Shown: positions 6,697 through 15,694, counted from the first letter of the stretch. The stretch: DNA of 64,000 bases from Porcincola sp945869225 (GCF_052118625.1 NZ_JBQKGW010000010.1:28819-92818), one strand, 5' to 3'. The notes: a model not told the origin generated them from the sequence alone. Numbers and translations are program-made.

Positions 6697-9579
6697 TCAG
6701 ATTTTTCCAAGTTTTCTGAGAATCTTCTCCGGTGTCATCGGCCAGCTGTCCATCCAGACGCCGCAGGCGTCATGGATTGCAATCCCGATGGCCGGTGCCG
6801 CACCGTTGCAGGCGATCTCTGAGATGGACTTCGCGCCGAACGGCCCGTATTCATCATTCACATCGATCAGCACTGCCTTGAAATCATCCGGCTGCTCCCA
6901 GACCATCGGCACACCGTAATCCGTCATATTGGCATTCAGACAGACACCATCCTTGTCAAGGATCATCCCCTCATAGAGCGTATGGCCGATCGACTTGAGC
7001 GCTGCGCCGTACATCTGGCAGAGCGCCAGTTCCGGATTGATCGGTGTTCCGGCATCCTGAAGCGCATAGAACTTCCGAACCCTGATCTCTCCGGTACGGA
7101 TATTGACAGCCACCTCCGCAAAGTGAGCGCCGTACGGCACGGAGGATGCCGTTGTCACGTATGAGCCATGCGCAACAACCATCCCTCTGCCGCTTCCGCT
7201 GCAGGCTGTATGGGAGAGCTCCCCATAGCTGAGCACGGCTCCGGTCTTCCTCGAGAACACCTCGCCCGGCATCCGGAGATCAAGGTCGGTCTCCTCCTCC
7301 CCGAGCTGAAGTGCTGCTTCTCTCAGCACCCCCTCCCTCAGCTTCTTTGCCGCATCCAGTGCCGCATTTCCGCTGAAGAACGTACCGGAGGACGCATAGG
7401 ATCCGGTGTCAAATGCTGCTGCGTCCGTGTCCCCTGACAGAACGGTCACATGCTCCATCGGCATGCACATGACCTCGCTGACAATCTTGGCGCAGACAGT
7501 ATCCAGCCCTGTCCCGATATCGGCGCACCCGCTGTTAAGAATCACCGTCCCGTCTGTCTCCATCTTGGCGATCGCCTCGGCATGGTCCAGCCCCGGCAGA
7601 CCGCTGCCCTGCATGATCATGGCAAAGCCTTTTCCAATCCTGACATCCGGATCGTCAGACTGCTCCCTGACACCCCAGCGGATCATATCGCAGCCTTTGA
7701 GAATTGCCTCCCTGAGGCCGCAGGAACCGACCGGCACAACATTCCCCTCGCGGCCCTCTCCAAGTCCCTTCAGAATATCCAGCCGGTACCCTGTCTCGAC
7801 ATGATTCTTCAGGACCATCTCCTTGTAATCGCAGCCAAGCTTGTCTGCCAGTTCTGCCATCGCCATCATCAGCGCATAGTTGCCCTTCGGTGTTCCATAG
7901 CCCTGATAGGCACCGGCAGGCGGTGTGTTGGTGTAGTAGACCTTCAGGTCATATGCCATGTTCGGACACTTGAACAGCGGTAGCGTCTTCGAGCAGCTGT
8001 TCATCGGGACGGTCAGACAATGGTTGCCGTAAGGCCCGGTGTTGGCGCGCACTTCCATGAAAATACCGGTGATCCGCCCGTCCTTCATGCCGGCCATCTT
8101 CACGCGCATCCGCATCGGATGACGGGTCGAGCAGGCAATGAATTCCTCCTCCCTGGTATTTCTGTAGTAAACCGGCCGCCCGGTCACATAGGCTGCGTAC
8201 GCGGTCAGATCCTCGACCAGAATATCCTGCTTCGAGCCGTAGCCGCCGCCGACTCTGGTCTTGACGACATGAATCCGGTTCTCCGGCAGACCTGTGACCC
8301 ATCCCACAATCCTTCGCACATGATACGGCACCTGTGTGGACGCATAGACGGTCAGACGGCCGCCCTCCATCCTTGCGAAGCAGACATGCGGTTCCAGCGG
8401 CGTATGCTGAATCTGGCTGGTCTGGTAGGTGCGCTCCACAACAGCATCCGCCTCTGCGAACGCTTTCTCCACATCCCCGATGCCGCCCTTGTTGGACGCT
8501 GCGATGTTGTGATGAATATCTGCACCGAGCGGGAACTGATAGACCACCTTGCCTTCCCGTGGATCCTTGGATGCCTGCTCGTTGTAAGCCTCCAGATCCG
8601 CCGGTGCGCCGGCACGATATTCCACCGGACCATTGTGTACGGCCGGCGCGCCTTCCGCCATGGCTTCCTCAACGGTCAGCACCGGCCTCAGCACTTCATA
8701 CTCAACATGAATCAGCTTCTTTGCCTGCTCAGCGGCTTCTCTCGTCTCCGCAACAATCCCAGCGACCCGGTCGCCAACATGGCGGACCTTCCAGTTAAAC
8801 AGTCTCCTGTCATGAGGAGACGGCTCCGGGTTGCCCTGCCCTGCCTGCATATAGTAGATGTCCGGACAATTGGCCGCCGTGATAATCTTCACAACGCCCG
8901 GGACCTTTTCCGCCTCGGCTGTGTCAATCGATTTGATATAGGCACTGGCATAAGGAGACCGCAGGACAACCAGAACACAGGCATCATTCGAAACATAGTC
9001 CTCGACGAACGCCCGCTGACCGCTGACAAGCGCAGGACCGTCCACCTTGCCGTCCGGCGTCCCGATCTCTCTGAGCTGCTCGCGGAATACCGGCGCTGTC
9101 TTGGTCTTATAGTGGCCAAACTTCCTTCTCTCCCGTACCAGCTGAACTGCAAGGAAGTAATGCTCGTAAGACGCATCCCGGATAAAGATCCCGGAAAGTG
9201 CATCCTTGATCTCTTCCTTTGTCGGATCCGGGTTGTTTTCCAGCAGCCATGTCAGGAGCAGGGCTGCCGCCGGCGCATTGTAGGCACTCTGCACAACCCC
9301 TGCATCAATCATCGCCTGCTGTACATCCGACAGATGACCGGCGTCACCCAGCCCGTCCGGTGTCAGAATGTCGCAGCCATCAGCCTCCCCCGCAAGATAC
9401 AGATTCGAATAGACAGGTGTCCCGTCAACCAGAACCGTATCACTCCCGCAGAACCCCTCGGAGTCGTCCGAGTCGCGGACGCAGACATGCCCTGCAGAAA
9501 CCAGCAGCTCCCGCAGGCTCATCATCGGATCTACATCAAAGGTTCTCGGTACATGGTTAATCACACAGGATATCTTCAT
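6697..9579 (-). CDS. xdhD: molybdenum hydroxylase XdhD (YgfN-type; putative purine or related hydroxylase)
   Basis: 960 residues, the length of Escherichia coli XdhD (YgfN), and alignable with it throughout from memory. Residues 1-140 are a remnant of the xanthine-dehydrogenase 2Fe-2S module in which the cluster ligands are gone: only Cys44 remains of the first set (GFCGSDTVLVDG) and none of the second (VQSAYNAPAAA, FIRDASYE). Residues about 170-950 are the molybdopterin part, with GGGYGSKQD, AYQGYGTPKGN and the catalytic Glu921 (GAKSISEIACNG). It would hydroxylate a purine or similar heterocycle, possibly with a selenium-modified cofactor as proposed for this subgroup. Overlaps the FAD-subunit gene by 4 bp. 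No separate 2Fe-2S subunit is encoded nearby, so the electron route is unclear. Confidence 0.88.
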   Translation of the reverse strand: MKISCVINHVPRTFDVDPMMSLRELLVSAGHVCVRDSDDSEGFCGSDTVLVDGTPVYSNLYLAGEADGCDILTPDGLGDAGHLSDVQQAMIDAGVVQSAYNAPAAALLLTWLLENNPDPTKEEIKDALSGIFIRDASYEHYFLAVQLVRERRKFGHYKTKTAPVFREQLREIGTPDGKVDGPALVSGQRAFVEDYVSNDACVLVVLRSPYASAYIKSIDTAEAEKVPGVVKIITAANCPDIYYMQAGQGNPEPSPHDRRLFNWKVRHVGDRVAGIVAETREAAEQAKKLIHVEYEVLRPVLTVEEAMAEGAPAVHNGPVEYRAGAPADLEAYNEQASKDPREGKVVYQFPLGADIHHNIAASNKGGIGDVEKAFAEADAVVERTYQTSQIQHTPLEPHVCFARMEGGRLTVYASTQVPYHVRRIVGWVTGLPENRIHVVKTRVGGGYGSKQDILVEDLTAYAAYVTGRPVYYRNTREEEFIACSTRHPMRMRVKMAGMKDGRITGIFMEVRANTGPYGNHCLTVPMNSCSKTLPLFKCPNMAYDLKVYYTNTPPAGAYQGYGTPKGNYALMMAMAELADKLGCDYKEMVLKNHVETGYRLDILKGLGEGREGNVVPVGSCGLREAILKGCDMIRWGVREQSDDPDVRIGKGFAMIMQGSGLPGLDHAEAIAKMETDGTVILNSGCADIGTGLDTVCAKIVSEVMCMPMEHVTVLSGDTDAAAFDTGSYASSGTFFSGNAALDAAKKLREGVLREAALQLGEEETDLDLRMPGEVFSRKTGAVLSYGELSHTACSGSGRGMVVAHGSYVTTASSVPYGAHFAEVAVNIRTGEIRVRKFYALQDAGTPINPELALCQMYGAALKSIGHTLYEGMILDKDGVCLNANMTDYGVPMVWEQPDDFKAVLIDVNDEYGPFGAKSISEIACNGAAPAIGIAIHDACGVWMDSWPMTPEKILRKLGKI

Positions 9580-10511
9580 GTTTCCGTCTCCCCCTTTCTA
9601 CCATCCGTCCTTTGCCCGGATGAAATTCTCTCTTTCAGAGATCGGTACAGGTTCTCAAGGGTTACCCCAAGCAGATACCGCTTGTAAGCCGTGCTCCCGT
9701 ACAGATCATCCGGAATGTCCAGCCCCGTCCAGCTTTTTGCAAAGCGCGCAAATGTCTCTGCATTCTCATCCTCTCCAAGGCTGTCAGAGAATTCCTTCGG
9801 GAAGAATACCCCAGCATTCTTTACAGAGACGCCCACTCTGAAACGACCGTCCACATATCCCATCGATGCCGTCAGATAAGAGTGGCTCTCTGCTGTGTTT
9901 GCATACCGCTTCGAGACAACGCAGATATCTGTTCTGACGATAATCGCCGTGATCAGGTCTTTCTGGTATTCCTCCCGGTTCTGCAGATAGCGCCGGATGC
10001 AGACAGCCTCCCGTACAGGCTGGTCACCTCTGACCTGTGAAGCCTCCTCCAGATCCTGTCTGTTCTTGTCAGGACATCCGGACCGATCCTGTGCAGATTC
10101 ATCGGAACCCGGCTTTGCCCTGCGCAAGAGCTCCAGCTTCGCATGCGCGGCGATCAGCGTTGCCGCCAGATAAGAGTCATCCCGCATGAGCGCCACATTG
10201 CCGCCGATGGTTGCCATGTCCCGCTTTGTTCTGGACGCCATATACCTCAGAGCTTCCTTCAGATACGCCGGCACCAGGTCCGATCCCAAAGCCTCCTGGA
10301 ATGTTGTCATGCTCCCGATGCGGACAGCCTCTGGTGTCTCTCCAGAGACTCCCTTCAGCTCCGGGATGTTTTTCAGCATGATCAGCCGGTCTGCGCTTCG
10401 CTCTGTTCCGGAGCGCAGAAGCTCTGTGCCACCGGCCAGATATGCGGATGAGGCATCCCTCATGATGACCGCCTCAGAAGCTGAAGCAGCTGCGCACAGT
10501 TCTCTGCTCAT
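9576..10511 (-). CDS. FAD-binding subunit of molybdenum hydroxylase (YgfM-like)
   Basis: Homolog of the flavin domain of xanthine dehydrogenase (PCMH fold). AGGTELL near residue 27 and RDMATIGGNVA near residue 97 are the FAD-binding loops; the C-terminal domain has VGVSVKNAG and SVAYKRYL-like GSTAYKRYLLGV. At 311 residues it is longer than YgfM because of a polar insertion of about 40 residues (near 133-175) rich in Asp, Gln and Arg. I start at ATG 10511, eight bases after AGGAGG; an ATG two codons upstream is too close to it. It precedes and overlaps xdhD, so the two subunits are made together. It would pass electrons from the molybdenum subunit to NAD or another acceptor. Confidence 0.82.
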   Translation of the reverse strand: MSRELCAAASASEAVIMRDASSAYLAGGTELLRSGTERSADRLIMLKNIPELKGVSGETPEAVRIGSMTTFQEALGSDLVPAYLKEALRYMASRTKRDMATIGGNVALMRDDSYLAATLIAAHAKLELLRRAKPGSDESAQDRSGCPDKNRQDLEEASQVRGDQPVREAVCIRRYLQNREEYQKDLITAIIVRTDICVVSKRYANTAESHSYLTASMGYVDGRFRVGVSVKNAGVFFPKEFSDSLGEDENAETFARFAKSWTGLDIPDDLYGSTAYKRYLLGVTLENLYRSLKERISSGQRTDGRKGETET

Positions 10512-10549
10512 GTTCATTTCCTCCTCTCAAGGATTAAAGTTCTGAAGCC

Positions 10550-10578
10550 ATCATAACACAAGATGAGTCGGACTTGAA
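10550..10578 (-). promoter_or_regulatory. promoter of the FAD subunit-xdhD operon
   Basis: TTCAAG (10573-10578), 17-bp spacer, TATGAT (10550-10555) on the minus strand, about 39 bp before the start codon at 10511. Confidence 0.55.
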
Positions 10579-10630
10579 GAGGACTTGTTTAACCAATATT
10601 TCTGTGCATGGCTTCCGTCATTTTCAGCCG

Positions 10631-10659
10631 TGGAAATATCCGGAAAACAGTAGTAGAAT
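10631..10659 (+). promoter_or_regulatory. possible promoter of the C26 amidotransferase-like gene
   Basis: TGGAAA (10631-10636), 17-bp spacer, TAGAAT (10654-10659), 37 bp before the start codon at 10697. The -35 box is a weak match. Confidence 0.4.
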
Positions 10660-10696
10660 CTTTGATGTTTGAAATTCATAGAAACGGAGTTCAGCT

Positions 10697-11419
10697 ATGT
10701 TAACCCACACCATGAAAAGAACCTGGCACCTGCTGGTGCTGTTCAGTTTTCTGTTTCTACTATCCTTCCCATTGCATGCAAATGCGATGAGCGTCCCCCG
10801 AATCTGTGTCGTTGATACCCGGCGCAGCGGCGACGCAGCCTCCCTTATGTCGTCCATCAGGAAAAACGGCGGAAACCCAGTGCTTGTCACCACGAAAAAG
10901 AAGATTCGCGCAGCCTCCTATGACGGGCTTGCGCTTCCTGGCGGCGGTGATGTCAATCCTGCTTTGTACCATGAAAAAAAAAGAGGATCGAGAAATATCT
11001 CTTCTGCCCGCGATCGCCTTCAGCTTTATGCCATCGGCCAGTTTGTCCGAGCACAAAAACCCATTCTGGGTGTCTGCCGGGGGCTTCAGATTCTCAACGT
11101 CTACTTCGGAGGTTCTCTGTATCAGGATATCGGAAGAAGCCACCGAATGAAACAGATGAAGGTCTCGGTGACCCCTGCCAGCGCGCTTTACCATACGCTC
11201 GGTCCCACTGCTACACTGCTCCATGCGCATCATCAGGCGATCAAGCGGCTTGGCAATGGTTTGATCGCCACACAGTTCTCAACTGACAAAAAAAGATGTA
11301 TTGAAGCCATCCAGCACGAAACCCTTCCGATCTATGCCTTTCAGTATCATCCGGAGCACGGCAGCAAAAAGGGTGCCGGAAAAAAGATCATCCGATGGTT
11401 TATCGCTCAGTGCCGATAA
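10697..11419 (+). CDS. exported gamma-glutamyl-GABA hydrolase-like protein (peptidase C26, class I glutamine amidotransferase fold)
   Basis: 240 residues. Residues about 7-30 form a signal peptide (KRTWHLLVLFSFLFLLSF, cleavage near HANA-M), so the enzyme is predicted outside the membrane, unusual for a family that is mostly cytoplasmic (PuuD and relatives). The class I amidotransferase triad is present: Cys127 in ILGVCRGLQI, and His/Glu in FQYHPEHG near residue 217. LALPGGGDVNPALY is the conserved oxyanion-side loop. It should cut gamma-glutamyl amide bonds in a peptide or polymer. GGAG lies 7 bases before the ATG. The next gene, 36 bp downstream on the same strand, is an ATP-grasp ligase, so the pair could make and break the same kind of amide bond. 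Confidence 0.8.
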   Translation: MLTHTMKRTWHLLVLFSFLFLLSFPLHANAMSVPRICVVDTRRSGDAASLMSSIRKNGGNPVLVTTKKKIRAASYDGLALPGGGDVNPALYHEKKRGSRNISSARDRLQLYAIGQFVRAQKPILGVCRGLQILNVYFGGSLYQDIGRSHRMKQMKVSVTPASALYHTLGPTATLLHAHHQAIKRLGNGLIATQFSTDKKRCIEAIQHETLPIYAFQYHPEHGSKKGAGKKIIRWFIAQCR

Positions 11420-11455
11420 CCGAAAAATCAGCCATCCGTGGAGGTATCAGCGAAT

Positions 11456-12604
11456 ATGAAAAAACTTGCAATTATCGGAGCTTCCTATCTTCAGGAGCCT
11501 CTGATTGAAAAAGCCAGCGCGCTTGGCTGCCAGACCCATGTATTTGCATGGAAGACCGGTGACATCGGCGAAAGAACAGCTGATTTCTTTTATCCGCTTT
11601 CAATTGTCGAAAAAGACAAGATTCTGGAAAAATGCAGAGAGATCGGGATCGACGGCATCTGTACGATTGCATCTGACCTTGCGGTCGTTACAGTAAACTA
11701 TGTTGCTGAAAAAATGGGGCTGCCAGGTAACTCCATGGAATCAACGGAGCTTTCCACAAACAAACATCTGATGCGGAAAGCCTTCGAAACGAATGGGGAT
11801 CCTTCTCCCAGAAGTATCCTCGTCTCTTCCATATCCGACCTGGAGGGCATAAAGCTCTGCTATCCAGTCATCGTCAAGCCAACCGACCGTTCCGGAAGCC
11901 GTGGAATCACGGAGCTCTTTTCAGCGCAGGGACTGGAAAGCGCAATCGAAGAGGCAAAAGCGGAGAGTTTTGAAAAAAAGGCGCTGGTCGAGGAGTTTGT
12001 GACAGGGCAGGAGTACAGCGTCGAATTTCTGTCCTTCCGAGGAAACCATCACTTTCTTGCGATGACCCAGAAGTACACGACAGGCGCGCCGCACTTCATC
12101 GAAACCGGACATCTGGAACCGGCTTTTGTGGACCCGGAGACAGAAAAACGGGTGATTCAAATTGTCACGCACGCACTGAATTCTCTGAAGATTCAGAATG
12201 GCGCCTCCCACAGTGAACTGAAAATCAATGCGGACGGTGTGATCCGGCTGATTGAGATCGGCGGAAGGATGGGCGGAGATTTCATCGGAAGTTCGCTTGT
12301 CAATATCTCAACAGGGATCGACTTTATAGAACAGGTGATCCGGATTGCGCTGGGAGAAGAACCGAAGCTTGTGTCTTCCAGAAAGAAGGAAGCCGCCGCG
12401 GTCCGCTTCATCTTCACCCAGAAGGATGTAGAGGTATTCGAACAGCTTAGAAAAGAGCACCCGGAGTATGTCGTGGCATATGAGATTCATCCTGTGACAT
12501 CAGAGGCTGTGACAGACAGTGCCTCCCGGTTTGGCTATTTCCTGTTCAAGGCCGAAGACAGGGAAGCACTCCTTCCCTATCTCCCGAAGCCCGATGTCCA
12601 GTGA
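11456..12604 (+). CDS. ATP-grasp domain ligase (carboxylate-amine ligase type)
   Basis: 382-residue soluble ATP-grasp enzyme. Residues 1-100 are a Rossmann-like pre-ATP-grasp domain (KKLAIIGASYLQEPL). The nucleotide-binding part has YPVIVKPTDRSGSRGI near residue 145 and the metal ligands in HSELKINADGVIRLIEIGGRMGGD near residue 255. Such enzymes join a carboxylate to an amine or thiol through an acyl phosphate. I start at ATG 11456 because GGAGG sits nine bases before it; a GTG at 11438 overlaps that site. Neighbours are the secreted C26 hydrolase upstream and, convergently, a glycosyltransferase and another ATP-grasp gene. Substrates are unknown. It is more distant from the other two ATP-grasp proteins in the window than they are from each other. 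Confidence 0.8.
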   Translation: MKKLAIIGASYLQEPLIEKASALGCQTHVFAWKTGDIGERTADFFYPLSIVEKDKILEKCREIGIDGICTIASDLAVVTVNYVAEKMGLPGNSMESTELSTNKHLMRKAFETNGDPSPRSILVSSISDLEGIKLCYPVIVKPTDRSGSRGITELFSAQGLESAIEEAKAESFEKKALVEEFVTGQEYSVEFLSFRGNHHFLAMTQKYTTGAPHFIETGHLEPAFVDPETEKRVIQIVTHALNSLKIQNGASHSELKINADGVIRLIEIGGRMGGDFIGSSLVNISTGIDFIEQVIRIALGEEPKLVSSRKKEAAAVRFIFTQKDVEVFEQLRKEHPEYVVAYEIHPVTSEAVTDSASRFGYFLFKAEDREALLPYLPKPDVQ

Positions 12605-12623
12605 GCTTCTTCACCTTGCTTTT

Positions 12624-13616
12624 TCAGTCTGAAGTCCGCCCTTTCTGGCCGTCTGTCTGCAAGGTCTGACGTTCCCTCTTTTCTGCGCCGCCTGTGTTCA
12701 GCTCATCCCTGACGACATAGAGCGGCGAATGATTTTCTGTCATAATGATCTTTCCGATATAGCTTCCGATAATCCCGAGCATCAGGAACAGGAAGCCGCC
12801 CGTAATCAGGATCACGACCATCAGAGATGGCCATCCGATCTGAAGATCCTGGTTCATCAGCTTCTGAACCAGAATAACAATCGCCCAGATAAAACCTGTC
12901 ATCGAAAACAGAGCGCCGAGCCAGGTCGCCAGGTGAAGCGGAATGACAGAAAAGCTCATGAACGTCATGAACAGCTTCATTTCTTTTCTGAAGGTGTAGT
13001 TGGAGCTTCCGACCTCCCGCGCGTAGTGGTCGACCTCCACATCCGCCATTCGTCTGGTTGTCCTGGCAAACAGAAGCTGGATGAAGGCGTCCGTTCCCCG
13101 GTACTTTCTCACTTCATCGATGACATATCTTCTGGCTGCCCAGAAAGCGCTCATCTCGACCCCCTTGGGGCGGTCTGTCAGGCGGAACAGCAGCCACTGG
13201 CTGATCTTTCCGGTCAGATTCTTGAACCATCCAAACTGCCTTTTCCTGTACTTCCCGAAGACGACATCACAGCCATCCCCTTCCAGGAGCTTGTCGAGCA
13301 GCTGATGGATCTGTGCCGGATGGCTCTGCAGGTCATCATCAATCCCACAGACCACATCCCCTGTCACATACTGGAACGCACACATCAGTGCGCCATGCTG
13401 GCCGAAGTTCTTTGCAAGGTTGATACCCTTGACATTCGGGTACTTCTCACAGATCCCCTGTATGGCATTGAACGTCCCGTCCCTCGAAAAATCATTGACG
13501 AGAACCATCTCAAGCTCCCAGCCGTCTTTATTGTTGAACTCCTGCATACACAGATCCACAAGCTTTCCAATTGTATGCTCGGAGTTATAGCATGGGACAA
13601 CGATCGATAGCTTCAT
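12624..13616 (-). CDS. GT2 glycosyltransferase with two membrane helices (GtrB/CsbB/DPM1-like)
   Basis: 330 residues. Residues 1-220 are a GT-A fold: LSIVVPCYNSEHTI at the start, VLVNDFSRDGT, GIDDDLQ (metal-binding DxD) and SAFWAARRYV. Two hydrophobic helices follow near residues 230-260 and 272-300, and a charged tail ends the protein. This layout matches CsbB/GtrB, which transfers a sugar from a nucleotide to undecaprenyl phosphate at the inner face of the membrane. It follows an ATP-grasp gene with an 8-bp gap; AAGGA precedes its ATG. It is a clear paralog of the GT2 gene at 28107-29117. The sugar is not predictable from sequence. Confidence 0.85.
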   Translation of the reverse strand: MKLSIVVPCYNSEHTIGKLVDLCMQEFNNKDGWELEMVLVNDFSRDGTFNAIQGICEKYPNVKGINLAKNFGQHGALMCAFQYVTGDVVCGIDDDLQSHPAQIHQLLDKLLEGDGCDVVFGKYRKRQFGWFKNLTGKISQWLLFRLTDRPKGVEMSAFWAARRYVIDEVRKYRGTDAFIQLLFARTTRRMADVEVDHYAREVGSSNYTFRKEMKLFMTFMSFSVIPLHLATWLGALFSMTGFIWAIVILVQKLMNQDLQIGWPSLMVVILITGGFLFLMLGIIGSYIGKIIMTENHSPLYVVRDELNTGGAEKRERQTLQTDGQKGRTSD

Positions 13617-13624
13617 AATTATCC

Positions 13625-14833
13625 TTACTCCCTATACTCAAGATGAATCTGGCCCAGCACTTCTCTTTCCAGCTTTCTGCAGGCTTCGACACTTTCCCCT
13701 CTCACAATCAGCTGGCCGATCCTGTCCCTTCCGTTTGTGACCTTCTGCACATGGCTTCCCTCTGAGATGTTAAAGGAAAGATCCACGACACCATCCGGCA
13801 GCTTGCCGTGTGCCGGCGCATCGATACGGCTCACAACTCCCTCCCTGTCCGCAAACAGCAGCCGGCTCAGATTCGGTGTATACTGCTTTGAAGGAGTCTG
13901 GAACATCTCAGAGACATCGATCCCCATCGCAGCCTTGACGATCGCCTCATAATAATCAATTCCGTAATAGATGCCGACTGTGTCCGTGATGCAGGTGGCA
14001 CCGGCCCGTGCTGTGGCCTCGATCACATAGACCTCCCCATCCTTATACATGCAGTCCAGATCCATCGCGCAGTTGTCGAAATGAAGTGCTTCTGCAACTG
14101 CTCTCACGAGATCCTCTATCTTTCCTCGGATCGCTTCCCCCTGTGCCCAGGGGACATAGTGCCCGATCGGGAACGGCGGATTGCCATCCAGAAGATCATT
14201 GCCAAGCGGCAGAACATAAGCCAGCTTTCCGTTCGACATCATGGCCTCCACGCCGAACATCGTTCCCTCCAGGAACTCCTCGAGAATGCAGAAATTCTCC
14301 TTCGTCGCCGCCATCGCATATTCATATGCTAAAGTTGCTTCTGCTTCGTTGTCCGCCCTCCGGATTCCGCGGCTCCCCATCTGGTCTGCTGCCTTCAGGA
14401 TAACCGGATACTGCATGACCGTGAGTGCCTTTTTCAATTCTTCCTGAGAATGTACAAAGCAAAAAGATGCCGTCGGAACACCGTGCTCCCGGTATGCCTG
14501 CTTCTCAACTGCCTTGTTCCTGGCTGCTCTTGCGGCAAATATTCCCGGACCGGAAAGATGCAGACGCTCATTCACAACCCCCATCGCCTCAACGCCGAGA
14601 TCCATGCAGCAGGTTGTCACGCCGTCGATCTGTTTTTCCTCCGCCGCTTTCAGCACTTCCTCCGGATTTGTGATATCTGCGTATACCACGTCGTCCGCAT
14701 AACCAAATCCCCGGTAAGGACCTTTGATCGAGACTGCCGTCACATGCAGGCCAAGCCTTCTGGCTGCCTTCATCAGCGGAATCTGTGAGTAACTGGCTCC
14801 CAGTACCATCAGTTTTTTCTGGCTCTTCATCAT
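13625..14833 (-). CDS. ATP-grasp domain ligase, paralog of the gene at 26929
   Basis: 402 residues from the chosen start. The N-terminal domain begins KKLMVLGASYSQIPLMKAA and contains PYRGFGYADDVVYADI; the ATP-grasp core has YPVILKAADQMGSRGI, ILEEFLEGTMFGVEAM and the metal site CAMDLDCMYKDGEVYVIEATARAGA. It aligns along its full length with the ligase at 26929-28107. A longer frame reaches 14929, but that stretch contains the promoter and touches the terminator of the liv operon, so I start at ATG 14833 (GGAG 11 bases upstream). It is transcribed first, with the GT2 gene 8 bp behind it. It probably activates a carboxylate and joins it to an amine; the substrate and its link to the glycosyltransferase are open. 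Confidence 0.8.
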   Translation of the reverse strand: MMKSQKKLMVLGASYSQIPLMKAARRLGLHVTAVSIKGPYRGFGYADDVVYADITNPEEVLKAAEEKQIDGVTTCCMDLGVEAMGVVNERLHLSGPGIFAARAARNKAVEKQAYREHGVPTASFCFVHSQEELKKALTVMQYPVILKAADQMGSRGIRRADNEAEATLAYEYAMAATKENFCILEEFLEGTMFGVEAMMSNGKLAYVLPLGNDLLDGNPPFPIGHYVPWAQGEAIRGKIEDLVRAVAEALHFDNCAMDLDCMYKDGEVYVIEATARAGATCITDTVGIYYGIDYYEAIVKAAMGIDVSEMFQTPSKQYTPNLSRLLFADREGVVSRIDAPAHGKLPDGVVDLSFNISEGSHVQKVTNGRDRIGQLIVRGESVEACRKLEREVLGQIHLEYRE

Positions 14834-14884
14834 AATCCGAGTCGCTCCAATCATTCTGTCTGTATTCTTGCATGCCTGTGAAAC

Positions 14885-14913
14885 AGTATAATACCAGCGG
14901 CGCCCCTCCGCAA
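14885..14913 (-). promoter_or_regulatory. promoter of the ATP-grasp / GT2 pair
   Basis: TTGCGG (14908-14913), 17-bp spacer, TATACT (14885-14890) on the minus strand, about 50 bp before the start at 14833. It lies immediately behind the liv terminator. Confidence 0.55.
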
Positions 14914-14917
14914 CAAA

Positions 14918-14942
14918 AGCGCCAGGCATGCCGCCTGGCGCT
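14918..14942 (-). terminator. intrinsic terminator of the liv operon
   Basis: Perfect 10-bp stem AGCGCCAGGC / GCCTGGCGCT with a 5-nt loop, followed on the minus strand by TTTGTTG; 27 bp past the livF stop. Confidence 0.8.
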
Positions 14943-14968
14943 TGTATATAAAAAACTGTATGGACTGT

Positions 14969-15694
14969 TTATTTTGCGCCGCCCAGATAAGCACTCTTCA
15001 CGGCCGGGTCGTTCGCGAGGTCAGAAGCCTTTCCTTCCATCGTGATGTTTCCGGTTTCAAGAACATATCCTCTGTCGGCAATGTTCAGTGCCATCTTGGC
15101 GTTCTGCTCCACCAGAAGAACCGTAACGCCCTGATCCTTGTTGATCGTCTCAATAATCCGGAAGATCTCCTTTACCAGAAGCGGTGACAGTCCCATGGAA
15201 GGCTCATCGAGCAGCAGCATCTTCGGCTTTCCCATCAAGGCGCGGGCGATTGCCAGCATCTGCTGCTCGCCGCCTGACAGAGTCCCCGCCGGCTGATGCT
15301 TCCGCTCTTTCAGCCTTGGGAACAAGCCGTAGACCATGTCAAAGTCCTTTGCGATGGCATCCTTTCCATCTTTTCTTGTATACGCCCCCATCTCCAGGTT
15401 CTCAGACACGCTCAGCCCGGAGAAGACACGCCGCCCCTCCGGACACTGTGCAAGTCCCAGGGACACGATCTTATGCGGCTCCATCTTCGATATGGTTTTT
15501 CCATCGTAGACAATCTTCCCGGTCTCCGACCGCAGAAGCCCGGAGATCGTATGCATCGTCGTCGTCTTGCCGGCTCCATTTGCCCCGATCATCGTGACGA
15601 TCTCGCCCTCATCCACATGGAAGGAGACATCCTTGATGGCGTGGATGGACCCGTAGTATACGTTGATATCTTCTACCTTCAGCAGTTCACCCAT
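14969..15694 (-). CDS. livF: branched-chain amino acid ABC transporter, ATP-binding protein LivF
   Basis: 241 residues, normal for LivF. Walker A GANGAGKTTTMH near residue 38, signature LSGGEQQMLAIARAL near residue 140, Walker B MLLLDEPSMGLSP. The family-specific GLAQCPEGRRVFSGLSV segment separates LivF from LivG. One of the two nucleotide-binding subunits that power uptake through LivH-LivM. Its start overlaps the livG stop by one base (TGATG), so the two are translationally coupled. Last gene of the five-gene operon. Confidence 0.93.
   Translation of the reverse strand: MGELLKVEDINVYYGSIHAIKDVSFHVDEGEIVTMIGANGAGKTTTMHTISGLLRSETGKIVYDGKTISKMEPHKIVSLGLAQCPEGRRVFSGLSVSENLEMGAYTRKDGKDAIAKDFDMVYGLFPRLKERKHQPAGTLSGGEQQMLAIARALMGKPKMLLLDEPSMGLSPLLVKEIFRIIETINKDQGVTVLLVEQNAKMALNIADRGYVLETGNITMEGKASDLANDPAVKSAYLGGAK

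Noticed and set aside
8020..9687. Long plus-strand open frame opposite xdhD
   Set aside because: It mirrors the codon structure of xdhD, has no ribosome binding site and no family resemblance.
14834..14929. N-terminal extension of the ATP-grasp gene at 13625
   Set aside because: The extension contains the TATACT/TTGCGG promoter and ends in the liv terminator; the conserved domain begins after 14833.
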